A DNA stretch of 64,000 nucleotides from a virus. Made by a program: the position numbers and the translations under genes. Below, piece after piece: positions 36,443 through 44,379 of this stretch (its first letter is position 1; the number at the start of each line of letters is the position of its first letter). The stretch covers positions 86,811-150,810 of the IMG/VR virus record IMGVR_UViG_3300022933_000279; one strand, 5' to 3'. The notes below the pieces were generated by a model, which was not told where the DNA came from, did no database searches, and saw nothing but the letters and a program-made list of their open reading frames with translations.

Positions 36443-37124
36443 TGGATGTGCTGAAAATAAAACTGATTCAAATAATGATCTTGATAGTGGAGATAAATCA
36501 AATCTACCAGTCACAATATCATCTCTGATTGAACACGCAGAGTATTGTAAAGTAATTTACGATAGTGGTGGTAATCAAAAAGATGAAGTTGCATTTGATG
36601 TAAAACAAGATAGTGGAATAACAATAATTATTATTAGGGGCACTGCCAATGCAGAAAATGTCCAATCTGATATTGATGTAAGATTAGTAGATGATGCAGT
36701 CACAGGAATCAAACTTCATAAAGGATTCAGAGATGCGTCTTTAGGTGTTATGGAGATTATTGATAGAGATCATACAGTTGAACATACTGTACATATTACA
36801 GGTCACAGTTTAGGTGGAGCTATTTCACAAATAATAGGAATGTGGCTTCATAAAAGAGGTCACAATGTTCAAATCTATTCTTACGGATCACCAAAAGTTA
36901 CTTATCAAATTATGTCTGGAGGACAGCCCACTCATTGGCGTGTGGTTCGTCTTAGCGATCCTATCCCTTTTACTCCTCCCTGGCCTTATGCTCATACCGG
37001 TCTTTTTATAGATAGTCAGACTTTAGATTGGGGTCCAGATAATGATAATGGATTAATTTCTCAAACAGATGGCTTGACTCACGCCATAGCAAAATATGTG
37101 GAAACATTGAAAGCCGCTCAATGA
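36381..37124 (+). CDS. Lipoprotein class-3 lipase
   Basis: Alpha/beta-hydrolase of the lipase class 3 family, predicted to be tethered to a membrane. The lipoprotein signal (INIKRFTLALSLLILSGC) puts the lipidated Cys at residue 23. GTG at 36381, with GGAG nine bases upstream, gives a normal signal length; a longer TTG start at 36336 does not. The nucleophile elbow is HITGHSLGGA with S143; D193 in RLSDPIPFTPP and H234 in GLTHAIAKY complete a plausible triad. IIIIRGTAN supplies the oxyanion strand. It is complete. It overlaps the holin-like gene and is followed at once (four-base overlap) by the Pycsar-like gene. Membrane-lipid attack during lysis is inferred. Confidence 0.8.
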   Translation: MQRHLINIKRFTLALSLLILSGCAENKTDSNNDLDSGDKSNLPVTISSLIEHAEYCKVIYDSGGNQKDEVAFDVKQDSGITIIIIRGTANAENVQSDIDVRLVDDAVTGIKLHKGFRDASLGVMEIIDRDHTVEHTVHITGHSLGGAISQIIGMWLHKRGHNVQIYSYGSPKVTYQIMSGGQPTHWRVVRLSDPIPFTPPWPYAHTGLFIDSQTLDWGPDNDNGLISQTDGLTHAIAKYVETLKAAQ

Positions 37125-37843
37125 AGGGTGAAGAAAGACCTTACTTAAAAAAATATGGAATAGAAGAAAAGGTTAACCCATTTGAAAACATTCCAGAAGA
37201 TAGAACAGCCGTAGATAACATTTTAAGAGTGAATCACGGTAATCAAATGAGATTAAACTTGATGGCTGATGCTAAAGCTAATATTATGATTACTGTTTCT
37301 TCTATTGTTTTTTCAGTCACTATAGCTAATTTAGATAATGAAATAATGAAATGGCCTTTAATAACATTTGCAGTTGGAAACTTTTTTACATTATTATTTG
37401 CCATATTTGCAATTATTCCAAAAACAGCTTATCCTAAGCTACCACATTCCAATGAAATTGATAGAAAATCGCCTTGGTTTAATCCTTTATTTTTCGGACA
37501 TTTTGCACATATTGATATTGATGAATATAAAAAAGATTACGCAGAAAAATTGTTGACTGATGATAAAATATATGATACTATGGTAGGAGATATATATGGC
37601 CAAGGAAAAGTACTTGCACTTAGTAAATATAAGTATCTCAAATGGTCATATAATTGTTTTCTTGGAGGGATGGCATCAGCAATGGCAGTTTTTGCATTAC
37701 AAGGGGCTGCAGCAGATTTTATATTAGAGTATGGATTATGGTTAAAAGATATTATATTTGAGGAAATATCATTTACTTTTGATGGACTGAGAGAAGTAGC
37801 CTGTCAAATAAGTACTCCATGTCGACAGAAATATAACTTATAA
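37121..37843 (+). CDS. Pycsar-effector-like transmembrane protein, 240 aa
   Basis: Matches the Pycsar effector family (PF18967, formerly DUF5706) over most of its length. VDNILRVNHGNQMRLNLMAD and AKANIMITVSSIVFSVTIAN give the conserved N38...D50-x-K-A-N signature, two hydrophobic helices follow (about 55-73 and 79-100), then FNPLFFGHFAHIDIDEYKKD, then DTMVGDIYGQGKVLALSKYK and a third helix near 175-197. In bacterial defence these proteins are membrane effectors opened by cyclic CMP or UMP made by a partner cyclase. No cyclase is visible in the window. Start overlaps the lipase by four bases. A lysis, superinfection-exclusion or decoy role are alternatives. Confidence 0.72.
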   Translation: MKGEERPYLKKYGIEEKVNPFENIPEDRTAVDNILRVNHGNQMRLNLMADAKANIMITVSSIVFSVTIANLDNEIMKWPLITFAVGNFFTLLFAIFAIIPKTAYPKLPHSNEIDRKSPWFNPLFFGHFAHIDIDEYKKDYAEKLLTDDKIYDTMVGDIYGQGKVLALSKYKYLKWSYNCFLGGMASAMAVFALQGAAADFILEYGLWLKDIIFEEISFTFDGLREVACQISTPCRQKYNL

Positions 37844-37846
37844 ATA
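37839..37846 (+). promoter_or_regulatory. Late promoter TATAAATA
   Basis: Exact T4 late-promoter box, 31 bases before the ATG of the small membrane protein gene at 37878. It probably gives late expression of the second half of the island. Confidence 0.65.
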
Positions 37847-37877
37847 TGATATACAGATAACTTTATGGAACGTATAA

Positions 37878-38258
37878 ATGAGTATATTGAATAGAAGTAA
37901 ACGTCAAGGTGACGATAAAATAAATACTGTTAAGGAATTGATTATTACATCAGAAGATAAATTATGGGAAAGTGATCCAATGAAAGCATTGACATTTGAA
38001 GGTACGGAACGTCGCAAAAAATTGAACTGGTGGACAAGAACATTTTTATCCATTGTTATAGTTCTTACTTTTTTATTCTTAGTGTGGTTACTCTTTATGG
38101 AGGACCTGCCTGATGCATCTCGCGATTTAATAAATATAATGACCGGGGCGTATGTGGCGGTACTCGCCAAAGCAACGGACTACTGGTTCAAAGATAAAGA
38201 TGATCCAGAACACAAAGAAACAGAACGAGAATTAGCAAAAGATGCTAGCGTAAGCTAA
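37878..38258 (+). CDS. Small membrane protein, holin-like topology, 126 aa
   Basis: Charged N-terminal 50 residues, a strong hydrophobic helix at about 57-75 (FLSIVIVLTFLFLVWLLFM), a short loop, then a second weaker segment LINIMTGAYVAVLAKATDYW ending in a charged tail (FKDKDDPEHKETERELAKD). This two-helix plan with a charged C-terminus is common in holins and holin-like phage proteins. It has an exact late promoter upstream. Family not recognised; a second lysis membrane protein or a structural anchor are both possible. Confidence 0.55.
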   Translation: MSILNRSKRQGDDKINTVKELIITSEDKLWESDPMKALTFEGTERRKKLNWWTRTFLSIVIVLTFLFLVWLLFMEDLPDASRDLINIMTGAYVAVLAKATDYWFKDKDDPEHKETERELAKDASVS

Positions 38259-38286
38259 TAAATTAAAATCTAAAAAAAGTAAAGCT

Positions 38287-38562
38287 ATGTCTTTAGAAAA
38301 AGAAAATTTAGAGGCCCATGTTGACTTATGTGCGGAGAGGTACCAGCGCTTGGAAGAAAAGTATCAACTGCTGAAAGATACTATTGATAAAAGTAATACG
38401 GTTATTCACGAAAGAATTTCCAAAATGAAAGATAGTATGGACGAAATGAAAGCATTATCAATAGAACAACATTTTAAACTAAATAGAATAATAATAACTA
38501 CTGCTGTTGCTGTTATAGGTACTATTGTTGCCGCAGTTATTCAACAGTTGATCCATAATTAG
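38287..38562 (+). CDS. Coiled-coil protein with C-terminal membrane anchor, 91 aa
   Basis: Residues 1-65 are a heptad coiled coil (ENLEAHVDLCAERYQRLEEK, KMKDSMDEMKALSIEQHF), and residues 68-88 are a single membrane helix (IITTAVAVIGTIVAAVIQQL). The plan matches small tail-anchored phage proteins of XhlA type that accompany holins, and similar genes occur near packaging genes in marine T4-like phages. No signal peptide. Lysis accessory role is inferred. Confidence 0.6.
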   Translation: MSLEKENLEAHVDLCAERYQRLEEKYQLLKDTIDKSNTVIHERISKMKDSMDEMKALSIEQHFKLNRIIITTAVAVIGTIVAAVIQQLIHN

Positions 38563-38568
38563 GTTAAT

Positions 38569-39036
38569 ATGTTAACATTGATTGATATAATAGAAGAAGA
38601 ACTAGATGAATTATTAGAGCTTGAAGAAGATCTTGCTGAAGATGGTTTAACTTTAGAAGATTTCTATGAGTGGACTGATCAATTAGATGAAAAAGAATCC
38701 CAAGCAAATTATATTAATAGAATGAAAAAATTGGGTAGAAAAGCCAGACGTATAAACAAGTTATCTTCAACGAAAAGAAAAAAGAAAAGATCTCAATTAA
38801 GACGAAAGACTGCTGCTAAGATTCAAAAATCAGCCCTACGTAAGGCCCAAGGTGATGTAATACCAAAAGCAGTAATGAAGGCTACAGGTACTGGTGGAAT
38901 GATTAAAAGAAAAAGATGGAAAGAAATGAAAAAGAAAATGGTTGATAGAAAGAAAGTAGTAAAAGCCCGTGAAGTTAAAAGAGGCGAACCCGCAAGGATG
39001 AAAGCAGCCCGTAGATCAATGGCCAAACGAGGATAA
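38569..39036 (+). CDS. Acidic-then-basic hypothetical protein, 155 aa
   Basis: The first 55 residues are strongly acidic (DIIEEELDELLELEEDLAED) and the remainder is extremely basic (STKRKKKRSQLRRKTAAKIQ, then RKRWKEMKKKMVDRKKVVKA). Such charge asymmetry is seen in phage core or DNA-condensing proteins. It starts six bases after its upstream neighbour. No family recognised; DNA binding is inferred from charge. Confidence 0.6.
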   Translation: MLTLIDIIEEELDELLELEEDLAEDGLTLEDFYEWTDQLDEKESQANYINRMKKLGRKARRINKLSSTKRKKKRSQLRRKTAAKIQKSALRKAQGDVIPKAVMKATGTGGMIKRKRWKEMKKKMVDRKKVVKAREVKRGEPARMKAARRSMAKRG

Positions 39037-39038
39037 AT

Positions 39039-39242
39039 ATGCATCATATTTCAGTAAAAGAAAAAATTGAACATACAAAGTCATACAGTTCTGATGGTGG
39101 AAGAAATGTTCGTAAAGTTATAAAAAAAAGAATTGTTTCCCGAAGAAGGACCGCAGTCACAGAATCAGGTGCTGAATTATTGAAAACCGCTCCAAAAGAT
39201 GAAAACGGTCAAACCAATTGGAAAAAAATAATGAATAGCTAA
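39039..39242 (+). CDS. Small basic protein, 67 aa
   Basis: Basic middle (NVRKVIKKRIVSRRRTAVTE) and hydrophilic ends, ending NGQTNWKKIMNS. It lies two bases after the preceding gene and directly abuts gp17, so it belongs to the packaging transcript. Conserved small genes occupy this place just before gp17 in related phages. Function unknown. Confidence 0.6.
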   Translation: MHHISVKEKIEHTKSYSSDGGRNVRKVIKKRIVSRRRTAVTESGAELLKTAPKDENGQTNWKKIMNS

Positions 39243-40895
39243 ATGCCAAGTACACATTATCTCGGAAATCCAAAATTAAAATCTGCTAATGTTCCAGTAG
39301 AATTTGCTGAAGAAGAATTAGCTGAGTATATAAAATGTCAAAGTGATCCTGTATATTTTATTAAAAAATATGTAAAGATTATTCATGTTGATAAAGGCTT
39401 AGTGCCTTTTGATCTATATTCTTTTCAAGAGAATATGGTAGAGACATTTCACGACAATAGATTCGTGATTTGTAAGATGCCACGACAGTCTGGTAAGTCA
39501 ACCACTATTATTGCATTCTTTTTACATTACATACTTTTTAATGAAAATGTACAAGTAGGTATTCTTGCTAATAAAGGTTCACTCGCTAGAGAATTATTAG
39601 ATAGATTAAAACTATCTTATGAAAATTTACCCATGTGGTTACAGCAGGGTATTTTAGCATGGAATAAAGGTAATATAGAATTAGAGAATGGTTCAAAAGT
39701 ATTAGCGGCTGCTACATCATCATCCGCGGTACGGGGATCATCATTTAATATAATCTTCCTAGACGAGTTCGCCCACGTTCCAAAAGAATTAGCAGAAGAA
39801 TTTTTTACTTCAGTATATCCAACTATTTCTTCTGGGCAAACTACCAAAGTCTTTATTGTATCTACACCTTTAGGGTTAAATCAATTCTATAAGATGTGGG
39901 TTGATGCAGAAGAAAAAAGAAGTAATTATATACCTATAGATGTTCATTGGTCTGAAATTCCAGGTAGAGATTCAAAATGGAAAGAAGAGACCATTCGAAA
40001 TACCAGTGAAAGACAATTTTCACAAGAATTCGAAACTGAATTTGTTGGTAGTACACAGACACTTATAGCAGGTTCTAAATTAAGACAATTGCCGTTTAAG
40101 ACACCAATACATTCGCAAGAAAATATTGATATATTTGAAAATCCAATAGAAAAACATTCGTATACTATATGTGTTGATACGGCAAGAGGACAGGGATTAG
40201 ATTATTCCGCACTTACAGTTATAGATTCAACTGAAGTCCCTTATAAACTTGTAGCGAAATATAGATGTGATACTATATCACCTTTACTATATCCTAACAT
40301 AATTTATAAAATAGCTAAACATTATAATGAGGCATATGTATTAGTTGAAGTAAATGATATAGGCGAACAGGTAGCAGTTACCTTACACCAAGATTTAGAA
40401 TATGAAAATATGATGATGATGACTTGGAAAGGCAGAGGCGGACAACAGCTGGGCGGTGGGTTTGGTAAAAATGCTCAGTGGGGTGTAAGAACTACTAAAC
40501 AAGTTAAACGTTTAGGATGTGCTACATTAAAGAGTTTAATCGAAGAAGATAAGTTAGTTATTACAGATTATGATGTAATATATGAACTTACTTCATTTTC
40601 AGCAAGAAAAGATTCATACGAAGCTGAAGAAGGTCATCATGATGACTTAGTAATCACGTTAGTCATCTTTGCGTGGTTAACTAATCAAGAATATTATAAA
40701 GAATTAACAGATGTAGATTTACGTGAAAAGATGTACTCAGAAAAAATGAAAGAAATTGAAGAAAGCTATTTACCGTTTGGAATTATAGATGATGGATTGG
40801 AAGAAGAAGAAATCGTCGATAATGAAGGAAATAGGTGGCAAGTTGACCGAACCAATAGAGTTTTAGAAGATACAGGTCATCATACTTTTTTCTGA
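39243..40895 (+). CDS. 17: Terminase large subunit gp17
   Basis: Packaging motor: ATPase plus headful nuclease. Walker A is CKMPRQSGKSTTIIAFF (residues 78-94, K85), Walker B is NIIFLDEFAHVP (D174, E175) and the coupling motif is VFIVSTPLG. The C-terminal nuclease starts at YTICVDTARGQGLDYSALTV with a catalytic Asp, and further acidic residues lie at VLVEVNDIGEQ and GHHDDLVITLVIFAW. The 550-aa length is slightly under T4 gp17 (610). The gene starts directly after a small basic gene and is separated from gp16 by the accessory island. Confidence 0.96.
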   Translation: MPSTHYLGNPKLKSANVPVEFAEEELAEYIKCQSDPVYFIKKYVKIIHVDKGLVPFDLYSFQENMVETFHDNRFVICKMPRQSGKSTTIIAFFLHYILFNENVQVGILANKGSLARELLDRLKLSYENLPMWLQQGILAWNKGNIELENGSKVLAAATSSSAVRGSSFNIIFLDEFAHVPKELAEEFFTSVYPTISSGQTTKVFIVSTPLGLNQFYKMWVDAEEKRSNYIPIDVHWSEIPGRDSKWKEETIRNTSERQFSQEFETEFVGSTQTLIAGSKLRQLPFKTPIHSQENIDIFENPIEKHSYTICVDTARGQGLDYSALTVIDSTEVPYKLVAKYRCDTISPLLYPNIIYKIAKHYNEAYVLVEVNDIGEQVAVTLHQDLEYENMMMMTWKGRGGQQLGGGFGKNAQWGVRTTKQVKRLGCATLKSLIEEDKLVITDYDVIYELTSFSARKDSYEAEEGHHDDLVITLVIFAWLTNQEYYKELTDVDLREKMYSEKMKEIEESYLPFGIIDDGLEEEEIVDNEGNRWQVDRTNRVLEDTGHHTFF

Positions 40896-40907
40896 AACCG
40901 GTTTGTT

Positions 40908-40915
40908 TATAAATA
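40908..40915 (+). promoter_or_regulatory. Late promoter TATAAATA
   Basis: Exact box 49 bases before the gp18 ATG, in the 69-base gap after gp17. Position and strand fit gp55-dependent transcription of tail sheath. Confidence 0.75.
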
Positions 40916-40964
40916 ATCTTAGTAACTAATAATACATGAACTTAATGAATCATAGGAGAAGAAG

Positions 40965-43160
40965 ATGGCATTTACAGTAAGTCCAGGAGTAGTTACTCGT
41001 GAGATTGATTTAACTACAATTGTGCCTGAGACTGGAACAACTGCAGGTGCTTTTGCTGGGGCTTTTCGCTGGGGACCCTTAGAAGAGGTTGTCAATGTTA
41101 GCAGTGAAGATCTACTCGTAGAAAATTTCCAGAAGCCTGACTCTTCAACATATCTATCTTTTTTCACAGCGGCGAACTTCTTAGCCTACGGTCAAAATTT
41201 AAATGTTGTTCGAGTAGCAAATTCACAAGCATATAACGCAACGACAGATGCGGCAAATACTGTCTTAATTAAAAGTGACACAGCCTATTACAATACATAT
41301 TACACCGAATTTGGAGGCTCAGGAGCTTCTGATAATTACGGTGAATTTGCAGCGAAATATGCAGGGGAACTAGGTAACTCACTTAAAGTCGGATTATGTG
41401 GTGCTGACATACCAGAGCTAATTTTGACAGGAGCTGTAGCTATTGCCTTTTCAGGAAATGAAGGTACTGTTACAGGAACGTCAACTCTTTTTACAATGGA
41501 ATTACAAGTCAATGACGTTATTAAAAATAACGATGCTAGCACATATTTCATAGTAACAGCAATAGCGTCCGATACATCAGCAACAGTTCAGTCTTCAAGT
41601 AATACTGCTGTGACTGGTTCAAATTTATTTACTAGAATGAAATCATCACATTACGAATCACCATCAACAAGTGTAATGGGAACAGTTCAAGTTTCCGATA
41701 CCGCACGAAAAGTAATGACTGGAACAGGAACATATTTTGATATCAACTTGATAGCCGGTGACAAAGTAACACTTAATGGTGAAACACATTCAGTAGCTTC
41801 TATTACAAGTAATACAAGCGCAACCTTAGAAACAGCAATTTCACCAAGTTCGACAGCAATTTCAGGTTCAATTGCATGGTCCAGAGAATGGGAGTTCGCA
41901 GGTAATTTTGATTATGCGCCTACCACTTCAGACTTTGGAACACGAAGAGGTGTAACACGAGATGAAGTTCATGTAGTTGTAGTAGATGAGGACGGAGAAT
42001 GGACAGGTGTTAAGGGAACAGTATTAGAAACTTTTCCAGCACTGTCCGTTGCCTCAGATGCTAAATCAGAAGATGGTCAAGCACTTTATTATAAAGAAGC
42101 TATTAATAGACGGTCTAAATACATTTGGTGGATGAAACACCCTTCAGGAACGGCTGCGAGTACAGCACCTAATACTGCACTATGGGGAACTTCCGCTAAT
42201 TCAGCTTCCAAGCCTGCATTTACACAGAATAGAATAACTGTTAATGCAAGCATGACAGGTGGAGCAGATGGTCAAACGTTAACTGATGCTATTACAATTA
42301 CAGGATTCGATAAATTTAAGTCTTCAGAAGACATAGACATTTCATTAATGATTGCTGGATCTTGTTCTTCAACAGTTGCCAGTTATTTAATTAGTAATAT
42401 TGCTGAAGTTCGAAAAGATTGTATGGTATTCATCAGTCCAGAACAAAGCGATGTTGTTAATAATGACGGCGGAGAAGTTACAGCAATTAATGATTTTAGA
42501 AATAATTTACCTAGCACATCATATGCGGTTATTGATTCTGGATGGAAATATCAGTATGATAAATACAATGATACGTTCAGATATGTTCCGTTAAATCCAG
42601 ATGTCGCCGGACTCGTTGTACGAACAACATTGGAAAGAGATTTTTTCTTCTCACCAGCAGGCTTTAATAGAGGCCAGGTTAAAAATGTTGCTCGCCTCGC
42701 ATGGAATCCTAATAAAACGGAAAGAGACAATCTTTATAAAAATGGTGTAAACCCAGTTGTTTCGTTTTCAGGTCAAGGTACATTATTATTCGGTGACAAA
42801 ACATTGTTGGCTAAGCCTTCGGCATTTGACCGTATTAATGTACGTAGATTGTTTATTACTTTAGAAAAATCAATTGCTATCTTCGCACAATTTTCAATGT
42901 TTGAATTTAACGATGATTTTACGCGTTCATCATTTGTTTCGGCAGTAGAACCTTTCCTTAGAGATATTCAAGGAAGAGGTGGAATTACAGATTTTGCTGT
43001 AATTTGTGACGAATCAAATAATACACAGGAAGTTATAGATAGAAATGAGTTCATCGGAAGTATATTCGTGAAACCAACCAAATCTATTAACTTCATCTTA
43101 CTCAACTTTGTTGCTGTTAGAAGCGGTGTAGAGTTTGAAGAAGTTGTGAATGCTGTATAA
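40965..43160 (+). CDS. 18: Tail sheath protein gp18
   Basis: Contractile sheath subunit. The N-terminus FTVSPGVVTREIDLTTIVPE, with TTAGAFAGAFRWGPLEEVV, is the handshake-arm and domain start seen in all gp18 homologues. The C-terminal core (FNRGQVKNVARLAWNPNKTE, then VNVRRLFITLEKSIAIFAQF and the final LNFVAVRSGVEFEEVVNA) is highly conserved. At 731 aa it is longer than T4 gp18 (659). Residues about 165-310 hold two tandem copies of a surface-type beta unit (GTSTLFTMELQVNDVI...TSATV and GTGTYFDINLIAGDKV...TSATL). A GGAGAAGAAG ribosome site precedes the ATG. Confidence 0.97.
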   Translation: MAFTVSPGVVTREIDLTTIVPETGTTAGAFAGAFRWGPLEEVVNVSSEDLLVENFQKPDSSTYLSFFTAANFLAYGQNLNVVRVANSQAYNATTDAANTVLIKSDTAYYNTYYTEFGGSGASDNYGEFAAKYAGELGNSLKVGLCGADIPELILTGAVAIAFSGNEGTVTGTSTLFTMELQVNDVIKNNDASTYFIVTAIASDTSATVQSSSNTAVTGSNLFTRMKSSHYESPSTSVMGTVQVSDTARKVMTGTGTYFDINLIAGDKVTLNGETHSVASITSNTSATLETAISPSSTAISGSIAWSREWEFAGNFDYAPTTSDFGTRRGVTRDEVHVVVVDEDGEWTGVKGTVLETFPALSVASDAKSEDGQALYYKEAINRRSKYIWWMKHPSGTAASTAPNTALWGTSANSASKPAFTQNRITVNASMTGGADGQTLTDAITITGFDKFKSSEDIDISLMIAGSCSSTVASYLISNIAEVRKDCMVFISPEQSDVVNNDGGEVTAINDFRNNLPSTSYAVIDSGWKYQYDKYNDTFRYVPLNPDVAGLVVRTTLERDFFFSPAGFNRGQVKNVARLAWNPNKTERDNLYKNGVNPVVSFSGQGTLLFGDKTLLAKPSAFDRINVRRLFITLEKSIAIFAQFSMFEFNDDFTRSSFVSAVEPFLRDIQGRGGITDFAVICDESNNTQEVIDRNEFIGSIFVKPTKSINFILLNFVAVRSGVEFEEVVNAV

Positions 43161-43163
43161 ATA
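43156..43163 (+). promoter_or_regulatory. Late promoter TATAAATA
   Basis: Exact box overlapping the gp18 stop, 34 bases before the gp19 ATG. It would give the tube protein its own late transcript. Confidence 0.75.
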
Positions 43164-43197
43164 AAGATAATTATACAACAATATTAGGGGAATTTAA

Positions 43198-43764
43198 ATG
43201 AGTTTTCAAGTTGATGGACAGAATAGTTTCATTTCGAAACTAGCTAAAGGAGGCGCGAGAGCTTCCCTTTTTGATGTAAATATTTCACTCAAAGGGGATG
43301 CGTCAACTACTGGTACCAATCCAAACTTCAAATTTATGTGTAAAGGTGTGCAAATCCCTGCTAACGCATTAGGTATAACTACTGTTAATTATTTTGGTCG
43401 TGCGGTTAAGATTCCAGGCAATAGAACGTTTGAGGATTTAACAACAACTGTTATAAATGATGAGGGATATTTCATCAGAAACCAATTGGAAAGTTGGATG
43501 CATAAATTGAATTCGCACCAAGGTAATGTACGTGATGCAACCATGGTAAAAAAGTTAGATGGTTACACTGCGGATATGACAGTATGGACCTATGCGAAAA
43601 CAGGGGATTTTGATCAAGGATATAAATTTGAAAATTGTTTTCCAACTGCACTAGATCAAATTGATGTAAATTGGGATCCAAATGATGCAGTAATGGAATA
43701 TACAGTTACCTGGTCTTACGATTATTGGGAGCACATAGGTATAACCGCTGATTTTGACGGATAA
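43198..43764 (+). CDS. 19: Tail tube protein gp19
   Basis: Inner tube subunit of the contractile tail. The 188-aa length is near T4 gp19 (163). Recognised by FISKLAKGGARASLFDVNIS, FKFMCKGVQIPANALGITTV, NYFGRAVKIPGNRTFEDLTT and the end YTVTWSYDYWEHIGITAD. A GGGG ribosome site and an exact late promoter precede it. A second gp19-like gene follows 27 bases downstream. Confidence 0.95.
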   Translation: MSFQVDGQNSFISKLAKGGARASLFDVNISLKGDASTTGTNPNFKFMCKGVQIPANALGITTVNYFGRAVKIPGNRTFEDLTTTVINDEGYFIRNQLESWMHKLNSHQGNVRDATMVKKLDGYTADMTVWTYAKTGDFDQGYKFENCFPTALDQIDVNWDPNDAVMEYTVTWSYDYWEHIGITADFDG

Positions 43765-43791
43765 ACGAGATAATTTTTAAGGATAGAAAAA

Positions 43792-44340
43792 ATGCCAGAT
43801 TTTAGAATAAGCTCTTTTACGAGCAAGTTACAAGGTGGTGGAGCAAGATCCAATCTCATGGAAATGACATTGGGGACAGTCCCAGGAGGCGGCACTGCTA
43901 CAGATTGGAAATATTTGTGTAAGGGTTCTCAAATACCACCATCAAATATTACACCAATTGAGGTACCTTATTTTGGCCGCCAAGTGAAAGTTGCTGGGGA
44001 AAGTAGAGAATTTCCTGCCTTATCTACCATAGTCGTTAATGATGAAATGCATACCCTGAAAAGCGCACTTGAGAAGTGGATGGCGATTCTTAACGGCCAC
44101 AAATCAAATAAGGCCAAAGAAGGCATATTCGCGACCAGAAGTAGTTATACTACTCAAATGACATTAAAAATGTTTAAAAAAGATGGTGAAAAAGATCAAG
44201 AGTGGAAGTTTATCGGCGCTTGGCCATCAAATGTATCAGCTATTGATTTAAGTTGGGATTCAGGGAACACAATTCAAGAATTCACCGTAGATTGGCAGTA
44301 TGACTACTACACACATGAGCAAGCAAACGTTACGTCATAA
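43792..44340 (+). CDS. Second tail-tube-like protein (gp19 paralogue)
   Basis: Clear paralogue of the preceding gene: ISSFTSKLQGGGARSNLMEM, KYLCKGSQIPPSNITPIEVP, YFGRQVKVAGESREFPALST, VVNDEMHTLKSALEKWM and IQEFTVDWQYDYYTHE match gp19 position by position, at perhaps one-third identity. At 182 aa it is the same size. T4 has one gp19; marine T4-like phages can have two. It may be a minor tube ring, a tube initiator or terminator, or a second major tube subunit. No promoter is seen in the 27-base gap. Confidence 0.85.
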   Translation: MPDFRISSFTSKLQGGGARSNLMEMTLGTVPGGGTATDWKYLCKGSQIPPSNITPIEVPYFGRQVKVAGESREFPALSTIVVNDEMHTLKSALEKWMAILNGHKSNKAKEGIFATRSSYTTQMTLKMFKKDGEKDQEWKFIGAWPSNVSAIDLSWDSGNTIQEFTVDWQYDYYTHEQANVTS

Positions 44341-44379
44341 TAACCCGTTTGCTTTAATACTTATAGATAGAAATATATT

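Noticed and set aside
39032-39039. GATAAATA late-promoter-like box
   Set aside because: It runs directly into the ATG at 39039, leaving no leader for that gene.
40895-40904. AAACCGGTTT palindrome after gp17 as a terminator
   Set aside because: No loop and no T-run; too short to form a terminator hairpin.
44362-44369. TATAGATA box before gp20
   Set aside because: Mismatch to the late consensus, and only ten bases to the ATG; an RNA from it would have almost no leader.
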